Part shown: piece after piece, positions 15,275 through 20,280 of the stretch
Position numbering within the stretch: the first letter of the stretch is position 1
Layout of the letters: each line of letters opens with the position of its first letter
NCBI GenBank assembly: GCA_030607895.1
Contig: JAUWJC010000005.1
Coordinates: 1-20,280, forward strand
Length of the DNA stretch: 20,280 nucleotides
Direction: 5' to 3'
DNA from: Pirellulales bacterium
Lineage (GTDB): Bacteria; Planctomycetota; Planctomycetia; Pirellulales; Thermoguttaceae
Position numbers and translations under genes: made by a program
The notes under the pieces: model-generated
Database searches by the model: none
The model's input: only the letters and a program-made list of their open reading frames with translations
What the model was told of the DNA's origin: nothing

Positions 15275-16195
15275 ATGATCTGTACGCGAATCAACAAGAT
15301 CAGAATTCGAGGTCGATTCTCGCGAGAAAACGATGTCACGCTATTCTGTGGAGACTGCGCGGATCTTCTAAGAGCGATTCCGAATAAGTCCGTAAAGCTG
15401 ATAGTTACGTCACCACCATACAACATAGGCAAAAGCTACGAAAAGAAATTGACCTTCGAGGACTACTTGGAGCAGCAAAAGGCAGTAATTGCGGAGTGCG
15501 TACGCGTGCTGAAACCGGGAGGTAGCATTTGCTGGCAGGTTGGACATCACGTACCAAGGCAGCCCCAGGTCATGCCACTGGATATCGTATTCCACCCGTT
15601 GTTCGCAGCCCACGAATGCCTGCAACTACGCAACCGGATCATTTGGTATTTCGAGCACGGCTTGAACTGCCGACGACGGTTTTCGGGTCGCCATGAGACA
15701 ATACTATGGTATACAAAGGGCGACCAGTTTGCTTTTGATCTCGATGCTATACGGGTTCCTCAGAAGTACCCCGGAAAAAAGGCGTATAAAGGATCACGTC
15801 AGGGTGAGTACTCCAGCAATCCGCGAGGAAAGAACCCAGGCGACGTCTGGGTGTTTCCAAACGTTAAGAATAACCATGTGGAAAAAACGATTCACCCTTG
15901 CCAGTTCCCAATAGAACTACCCGAACGTTTCATTTTGGCGCTCACGAATGAGAACGACCTGGTGGTAGATCCGTTCCTTGGGGTCGGCACTACCGCCGTC
16001 GCCGCCATTATGCACCGTCGGCGTGCGGCAGGAGCTGAACTAGTAAAGGATTACTTGGATATCGCTCGTCAGAGGATCAAGGATGCGATGAAGGAAACGT
16101 TGCCATACAGACCGATGGGCAAACCGATCTACGCTCCTCGACCCAACACCGCGCTGACGACATCCCCGTTTTCCGGCAACGGTCGCACATCATGA
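15275..16195 (+). CDS. Site-specific DNA methyltransferase, beta-class (N4-C or N6-A)
   Basis: 306-aa SAM-dependent DNA methyltransferase. Catalytic motif IV is TSPPY at 45-49 (VTSPPYNIGKSYE); the SAM-binding motif I is DPFLGVGTT at 232-240, preceded by motif X (HPCQFPIELPERFILA). This order (IV, target recognition, X, I) is the beta class. SPPY favours N4-cytosine, but N6-adenine enzymes of this type exist, so the base cannot be decided. Recognition probably lies in about 95-200. Start ATG 15275 has GAGGG (15264-15268) 6 bases upstream. The last residues read Thr-Ser-stop, and the TCATGA there is also the Ser-stop of the convergent ATPase gene. No cognate restriction gene is recognisable; the neighbouring minus-strand operon is the likely partner. 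Codon and base use look A+T-richer than the genes to the left, suggesting transfer. Confidence 0.92.
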   Translation: MICTRINKIRIRGRFSRENDVTLFCGDCADLLRAIPNKSVKLIVTSPPYNIGKSYEKKLTFEDYLEQQKAVIAECVRVLKPGGSICWQVGHHVPRQPQVMPLDIVFHPLFAAHECLQLRNRIIWYFEHGLNCRRRFSGRHETILWYTKGDQFAFDLDAIRVPQKYPGKKAYKGSRQGEYSSNPRGKNPGDVWVFPNVKNNHVEKTIHPCQFPIELPERFILALTNENDLVVDPFLGVGTTAVAAIMHRRRAAGAELVKDYLDIARQRIKDAMKETLPYRPMGKPIYAPRPNTALTTSPFSGNGRTS

Positions 16196-18631
16196 GGTTG
16201 ATCGGACAAGCGCCCGATGCACGGCGAGCGCCGAATCATACTTGTACTTATTGATCGCATCGTGAACGGCGGTAACTTCAAGGTCCGTAGCGAGCAGCAG
16301 CTTGTTGTTCCGGTGCAAGTGTTCAAGCGCCCTGAATGACGCCTCTTCGAGAAGGAGTTGTGCCAGCCGTTGTTGGGCCAGCCCGCTTTCCTTCAACTGC
16401 CGGTCAAAGCTGTGCTTGAGTTCCTCCTTGCTCTTGGCATTGCCAAAAAGCACTGTGTTCAAAGGGTCTCGTGCATTGACAGTGATAACACCCGCAGCGA
16501 ACCTGCTCGGAGCGAGTGTTTCGTCGCCTAGGTCGTCATACTGCACGTCTTTGAAAAAACCGCCTTCATCCGGTTCGTCAAGGCGAATTGTTGCCTTGGC
16601 GGTTAACGGCTTGGGGCCGCCGACCTTAACGCTTGCCAACACTTGGGCATGTTGATTCCAGCTTGTACCTTTCCACGGGATGCGTAGACGGAATACGTTT
16701 TGCCCCTTCACTCGGTGTTTAGCTTTGTTCAACTTGACGTCTACTTGGTCGACGCGTTCGACTTTGTTGTTGATCAACTTAATATTGCCTAACGATTTCA
16801 CGATGTGGATACGCACGTAATGGCCGGCTGAGATGACTTCAGGATTCAGATATAGAAAAAGATTATTTCTCCGACCAGGTCGCCCGGTTGCCTCGGCTGG
16901 CCTGAACTCCATCGCCTCGGGAACTTCTCTTTCGGGCTCCGTGAGCACGTCACTGATCGTGAGCCTAGCCTCCAGCAAATCGCCGTCCTTACTTTCCACA
17001 ACGGCGTCTACGATACCGCTTCGGCCTACCTCAGTGGAGGCCACGGAGAAGCGCAGCACGAAAAACTGCTTATGTGGAGACCAACGCGGAGAGTCTTTGC
17101 TTGATATCCGGTCAGTTTCCGGCTGAACCGTGAAGCTCTCACTAGCAGTTGCAACGACTTCAGCACCACTCTTGACTACATCGTCACGTACAAGAAGAAA
17201 AACCTGACGTGCGCAACCGGCGATCAACTTCGTCTTCTGAGGATAGAAAACGACTGCTTCCTTCGGTTCTTCCGGCGTGTCGTCAGGCGTACCGGAACCA
17301 GTCCCGCCGAGTTCTGTCACATCGTGAAAGTATTTGTTCAGGTGTTTGAGTGCGTCATCAATCCGCTTTTTCGTCTCAGCCGAGAGCTTCCCGCGATCTT
17401 TTTCCCGGGCACGCTTTCGCTCCTTCTCGTAAACTGGCCTTAGGGCATCTGCGATGAAGCCTAACAATACCCGCGAGAACTCGTGTTCATGATTGAACCC
17501 GTCGCGGTCGGGTCGAAGGGGTGATGTCGGCGCCTCTGGATCGTTGAGGCACTGCTCACACACCTCTCGAAGGCCATTGACTCTGACGATACCATATATC
17601 CGTGATAGAAAGTCGGCTCGTTCATAATCAGGGTCGGCGAAAGTTAGATCGTAGACCGCATCCAGGTCGTCAACCATTAACATCCCGTTTTCTCGTGCGT
17701 CGCGGTCTACGCCGAGCCCCCGTAACGGACGTTCCGAATCGGCGCGAACGACAAGGAAGTCAACAGTCAATGGTTTGTCGCCAAAACCAAGCTGGGATAC
17801 ATCGAAGTCTCGTGAAAACGATTCGATGACCTGACCAACTGGGAAATCGTATTCGATGCGGTCCTCGATGACATCTTGGGCGCGGTACTGGCGAAGAATC
17901 AACTCGACATTGGGATCGCTGGCAATCAACCGAAGCATATAGAAGTTCGCAAGGCGGTATGCTATGTCAGAAGGGCCGGGGATATGACAGCGCTTTCGGT
18001 CTTTAATAATGAACTGGATGGCCGTCCCCATTGTCGTCGGTTTAAGGAATGTCTTCTTGAACTGGGTCCTGGTGGGGTTCTCAAAATCGTCCATTTCAAT
18101 CGTCCAGCCGTCTTTGCGCCACTCACCTCGCGCGATTGTGAGTTGCTTACCGTTGTAGGTCTGTACGACTGGTTTCGAATGAGCACGCATAACATCAGAC
18201 AAGCCACGGCCAAAAATCCCGCGCCGCGCATGCCCACCAGAAACCTCGTTTCTGTCACCGGCGATATCTTCGAGGGCTGTCCGTAACCCAGCGGCGCTCA
18301 TACCGGTTCCCTGGTCGATAAGCAGCACCTCTCCGACTGACCGACCGCTAGACTTCGCCGTCACAAGCTCCAACACAATTGGCCGGTTAGGGTACTTGTC
18401 CTTCAACTGCGAACGCAGAGCGGCGGTGTCGATTTGCGTTCCTTTAGGCACCAGGAACATCAATTCAACGAGACCGCTCGCATGCAGTATGCTATGCTTG
18501 TGTTTTGCGCTTGTATCGCTGTTCGTTATCGGCTCGGCCAGCGTCTTGCAGAAGCTGCGACCTACTGCTTCCGTGGCCTGTCGTTTCTCTTCGCGGACAG
18601 CAGTGCGTGGCTTGAACTCGGTATGGCGCAT
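16190..18631 (-). CDS. GHKL (Hsp90/MutL/MORC-type) ATPase, island component
   Basis: 813-aa protein with an N-terminal Bergerat-fold ATPase. N box: Glu33, Asn37, Asp39 in EPITNSDTS; G1: DQGTGM at 106-111; G2: GIFGRG at 138-143. These bind Mg-ATP, and the G2 form is closer to MutL/Hsp90/MORC than to histidine kinases. About 65 residues separate N box and G1, a long insert. Residues about 200-400 look like the transducer part (PLRPDRDGFNHEHEF at 371-385). A charged helical linker (about 400-440) leads to an acidic Gly/Pro stretch, then a long beta-rich region (about 455-720), then a helical tail. There is no nuclease or kinase domain, no HisKA, and no membrane segment. Likely role: an ATP-driven clamp acting with the methyltransferase and two upstream gene products; inferred. 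AAGGAG lies before ATG 18631, one base after the previous stop (TAGTATG), so it is coupled. Confidence 0.8.
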   Translation of the reverse strand: MRHTEFKPRTAVREEKRQATEAVGRSFCKTLAEPITNSDTSAKHKHSILHASGLVELMFLVPKGTQIDTAALRSQLKDKYPNRPIVLELVTAKSSGRSVGEVLLIDQGTGMSAAGLRTALEDIAGDRNEVSGGHARRGIFGRGLSDVMRAHSKPVVQTYNGKQLTIARGEWRKDGWTIEMDDFENPTRTQFKKTFLKPTTMGTAIQFIIKDRKRCHIPGPSDIAYRLANFYMLRLIASDPNVELILRQYRAQDVIEDRIEYDFPVGQVIESFSRDFDVSQLGFGDKPLTVDFLVVRADSERPLRGLGVDRDARENGMLMVDDLDAVYDLTFADPDYERADFLSRIYGIVRVNGLREVCEQCLNDPEAPTSPLRPDRDGFNHEHEFSRVLLGFIADALRPVYEKERKRAREKDRGKLSAETKKRIDDALKHLNKYFHDVTELGGTGSGTPDDTPEEPKEAVVFYPQKTKLIAGCARQVFLLVRDDVVKSGAEVVATASESFTVQPETDRISSKDSPRWSPHKQFFVLRFSVASTEVGRSGIVDAVVESKDGDLLEARLTISDVLTEPEREVPEAMEFRPAEATGRPGRRNNLFLYLNPEVISAGHYVRIHIVKSLGNIKLINNKVERVDQVDVKLNKAKHRVKGQNVFRLRIPWKGTSWNQHAQVLASVKVGGPKPLTAKATIRLDEPDEGGFFKDVQYDDLGDETLAPSRFAAGVITVNARDPLNTVLFGNAKSKEELKHSFDRQLKESGLAQQRLAQLLLEEASFRALEHLHRNNKLLLATDLEVTAVHDAINKYKYDSALAVHRALVRSTS

Positions 18632-18632
18632 A

Positions 18633-19358
18633 CTACTGCTCCTTCTGACGGGAGGGATCCGGTCGGTTCAGATAAGCCTGAAACTTGTCGGCTATGATAT
18701 CCATGAATGCAAGAAACTCGTCATCGCCGATTTCGGACGCGGCGGCCCGGATGCGTTTGAACTCTCGCTTCACCTCGCGCGGTGGTGTATGGTCATAAAG
18801 TCCCAAGAATCCAAGAAAATGCACCACTTCCGTGTCATCAAGGCGGTCTGCCTTAAAGCGTCGGAATAGTAGCCGCAACCGTCTCTCTTCAATGAGTTGC
18901 GCCGGAGTAGATGTCCGCGCCCTGTCCTTACTTGGCCGTCGCGGGTCGATTGCCGCCGGATCGACCTCGATAGACTTCCCCTCGAATGTCGGTGTGCCAA
19001 TCGCTTCGATCACGCGCGCCACTTCATTACAACCTTTCTTCGTAAGATGCACGCCTTTTCGCGGGTCAGACGTCGCGAAACCTCGATACTTCGGGCGCAT
19101 TTGGAGCAAGCTACGGTTCGTACGCAGAGCGTCCGGAAACTCGGGAAAGCCCGCTGTCGCCATGCTAAGATCCTCCGGGAACAGACGGGCGTTCAAGACA
19201 CTCACGTTCTCGTAGGTGGTGGGGATATCCCAAACGTTGAGCCAATGCACCGAATAGGCAGTTAGGTGCGCGAGTGAAAACCGGCCATATAGATCGCGAT
19301 CCTTCGCATCAACGCGCAGGAGATCACGCGGACCCCGAGGCTGCATCTGTTGCTTCAT
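18633..19358 (-). CDS. Unknown 241-aa protein, winged-helix-like, ATPase partner
   Basis: I do not recognise the family. Residues about 25-115 have the look of a helix-rich DNA-binding or adaptor domain ending in a wing-like strand pair and helix (MRPKYRGFATSDPRKGVHLTKKG...EVARV). A Pro/Ser/Arg-rich linker (about 125-150) follows, then a charged helical C-terminal region (EERRLRLLFRRFKADRLDDTE ... REVKREFKRIRAAASEIGDDEF). There is no signal, no membrane segment, and no PD-(D/E)XK or HNH motif that I can see. Start ATG 19358 directly follows the TAA of the upstream gene (TAAATG), and its stop is one base from the ATPase start, so the three genes form a tightly coupled operon. No ribosome binding site is visible, which fits coupled translation. 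A second in-frame ATG four codons on is possible. Confidence 0.7.
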   Translation of the reverse strand: MKQQMQPRGPRDLLRVDAKDRDLYGRFSLAHLTAYSVHWLNVWDIPTTYENVSVLNARLFPEDLSMATAGFPEFPDALRTNRSLLQMRPKYRGFATSDPRKGVHLTKKGCNEVARVIEAIGTPTFEGKSIEVDPAAIDPRRPSKDRARTSTPAQLIEERRLRLLFRRFKADRLDDTEVVHFLGFLGLYDHTPPREVKREFKRIRAAASEIGDDEFLAFMDIIADKFQAYLNRPDPSRQKEQ

Positions 19359-20069
19359 TTACAGGTTGGGCAAATTGGCCCACTCCTTTTCAATCAACGG
19401 TTTGATGGAGGTCGTCGTGTCAAGTGTATACCCCTGCCGCCCGTGCTGCACCAACAACCCGACAGCCTTGAGCCACGCGAGCGCCAAATAAGCCCGGTAG
19501 GATGGAACGTCGGAACCATCGTTCTCGCGCAGCGGAAAAACCTCCTCGGTCGTGAAAACACCGCCGGACGCGCCGACTTCCGACAATCGTTCAAGAAGCA
19601 GATCAACAACCTGCCGCGGTGCCTTGTGTTGATACTCCTTTTTGTCCTTTTTTGACCAGCCAATCTTGATCAATTCGTTCTTGAAGCGAGCGAACTTCGG
19701 GTAGGCAGCGCCAATTGTTTTGCGCTTACGCAAGGTTCGATGGACGCCGTTCTTTTTTCGTCGCCGAGTTGATTTCCTGGATTGAACGAGCGCGCTCGAC
19801 GAAGCGCGATGTGCTCCGTCGTGCTTGGGATGACCAGCATGGCTAGAATTCAGCCCCGCTACGTTTGCGGCAGGCAAAACAGTCGCGAGAGTTGCAAGGG
19901 CCCGTGCCCATTCCGTCAACTGCAGCGCAGCCTCATAGTCGCCGACTGCGGCAGCTTCCGCTAGAAGTCCGCGTAACCGCGATTCGCACTCTTGCAAAGC
20001 GTTACAACCTCGATTGATAAGCATTGCTCTCATACACCGAAAATACAAGGTGGCCAATTGCGAGTTCAT
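19359..20069 (-). CDS. Unknown 236-aa basic protein with C-terminal winged-helix-like domain
   Basis: First gene of the operon. Residues about 22-65 form helices (ESRLRGLLAEAAAVGDYEAAL, then LTEWARALATL). Residues about 70-120 are a Ser/His/Arg/Lys-rich linker (RKSTRRRKKNG ... RTLRKRK). The C-terminal domain (about 122-236) begins YPKFARFKNELIKIGWSKKDK, followed by KAPRQVVDLLLERL, TTEEVFPL, then AYLALAWLKAVGLLVQHGRQGY, which reads like a winged-helix with an APR-containing first helix. I recall similar 'KIGWSKK..EYxHxAPR' domains in bacterial proteins but no function. The basic linker suggests nucleic-acid contact. The start is uncertain: the frame is open to 20276, but those 69 extra residues look non-coding. 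ATG 20069, 20033 and 20024 are all possible and none has a strong ribosome binding site. Confidence 0.65.
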   Translation of the reverse strand: MNSQLATLYFRCMRAMLINRGCNALQECESRLRGLLAEAAAVGDYEAALQLTEWARALATLATVLPAANVAGLNSSHAGHPKHDGAHRASSSALVQSRKSTRRRKKNGVHRTLRKRKTIGAAYPKFARFKNELIKIGWSKKDKKEYQHKAPRQVVDLLLERLSEVGASGGVFTTEEVFPLRENDGSDVPSYRAYLALAWLKAVGLLVQHGRQGYTLDTTTSIKPLIEKEWANLPNL

Positions 20070-20280
20070 TGTATCGTATTGGCGTTGCTGGCACAAGTGC
20101 CGGGCCTGATGGGAATAGAAATGCTGGCGGGGGGTATTGGAACCGACCCTTAGGGGCCTCCAGGGAGAGTTCCCTGGCAAATGACACCACCTCCGTGTTA
20201 GGTGGCTCGAACTCGTGGCGGCGGACGAATTCCCGGTGTTGCATTCATCGTGCGGGCACTCTGCGAACCGTACCATTCCC
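20070..20280. other. Upstream region of the minus-strand operon, to window edge
   Basis: This should hold the operon promoter, read leftward. A weak -10-like ATACGAT lies just before ATG 20069, with TTGTGC about 15 bases upstream on the minus strand. Two perfect hairpins are described separately. The open frames here (80 aa at 20002-20244 and the extension to 20276, both minus) have unlike-protein composition and are not called. The window ends before any further gene start can be judged. Confidence 0.5.
20160..20205. promoter_or_regulatory. Tandem hairpins upstream of the ATPase operon
   Basis: CCAGGGA (20160-20166) and TCCCTGG (20171-20177) form a perfect 7-bp stem with a GAGT loop. CCACCT (20187-20192) and AGGTGG (20200-20205) form a 6-bp stem with a 7-base loop. 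They lie 10 bases apart, about 90-135 bases before the first start codon. They could be operator half-sites or a structured leader. Confidence 0.45.

Noticed and set aside
15004..15432. 142-aa open frame on the minus strand across the methyltransferase promoter
   Set aside because: It overlaps the methyltransferase 5' end and the direct repeats; no recognisable domain, so treated as chance.
20002..20244. 80-aa open frame on the minus strand at the operon head
   Set aside because: It overlaps the start of the 236-aa gene in another frame and spans both hairpins; no family or ribosome binding site supports it, though a leader peptide cannot be excluded.

Overview
The window looks like a chromosomal segment of a planctomycete, probably near Pirellulales. 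This is judged from gene content only: a Tat-exported aldo/keto reductase, a DUF4838 secreted protein, a secreted multihaem protein related to the alpha subunit of hydrazine synthase with a C-terminal NPCBM module, a GH78 rhamnosidase, and a PilZ-like protein of a kind I know from planctomycetes. Most of the window is GC-rich with dense ORF shadows; the right end (from about 14740) is visibly richer in A+T.

Region by region: (1) 36-8046, four co-directional plus-strand genes with short gaps: Tat aldo/keto reductase, DUF4838 protein, HzsA-like cytochrome, and a cytoplasmic beta-CASP metallo-beta-lactamase nuclease. The first three are exported and fit polysaccharide or sugar-acid oxidation outside the cytoplasm. 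(2) 8144-9053, toxin-antitoxin debris: a DUF433 antitoxin gene whose ATGA-coupled partner is cut off after about five codons, running into an opposite-strand DUF104 antitoxin / PIN toxin pair. (3) 9141-10216, a PilZ-like gene between several palindromic and heptad repeats. (4) 10212-11786, a transglutaminase-like/TPR lipoprotein-size exported protein on the minus strand, divergent from (5) the GH78 alpha-L-rhamnosidase at 11911-14589. (6) 14590-15274, a 685-base non-coding stretch packed with inverted and direct repeats. (7) 15275-20069, an accessory island: a beta-class DNA methyltransferase on the plus strand, converging on a three-gene minus-strand operon (236-aa basic winged-helix-like protein, 241-aa unknown protein, 813-aa GHKL ATPase).

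The island is the best candidate for an undescribed system. It has a site-specific methyltransferase with its own extended -10 promoter, and a MutL/MORC/Hsp90-type ATPase translationally coupled to two unrecognised proteins, with no recognisable nuclease. The methyltransferase and ATPase genes meet so tightly that the palindrome TCATGA serves as the Ser-stop of both. It is most simply read as a methylation-linked defence or epigenetic module; the function is inference.
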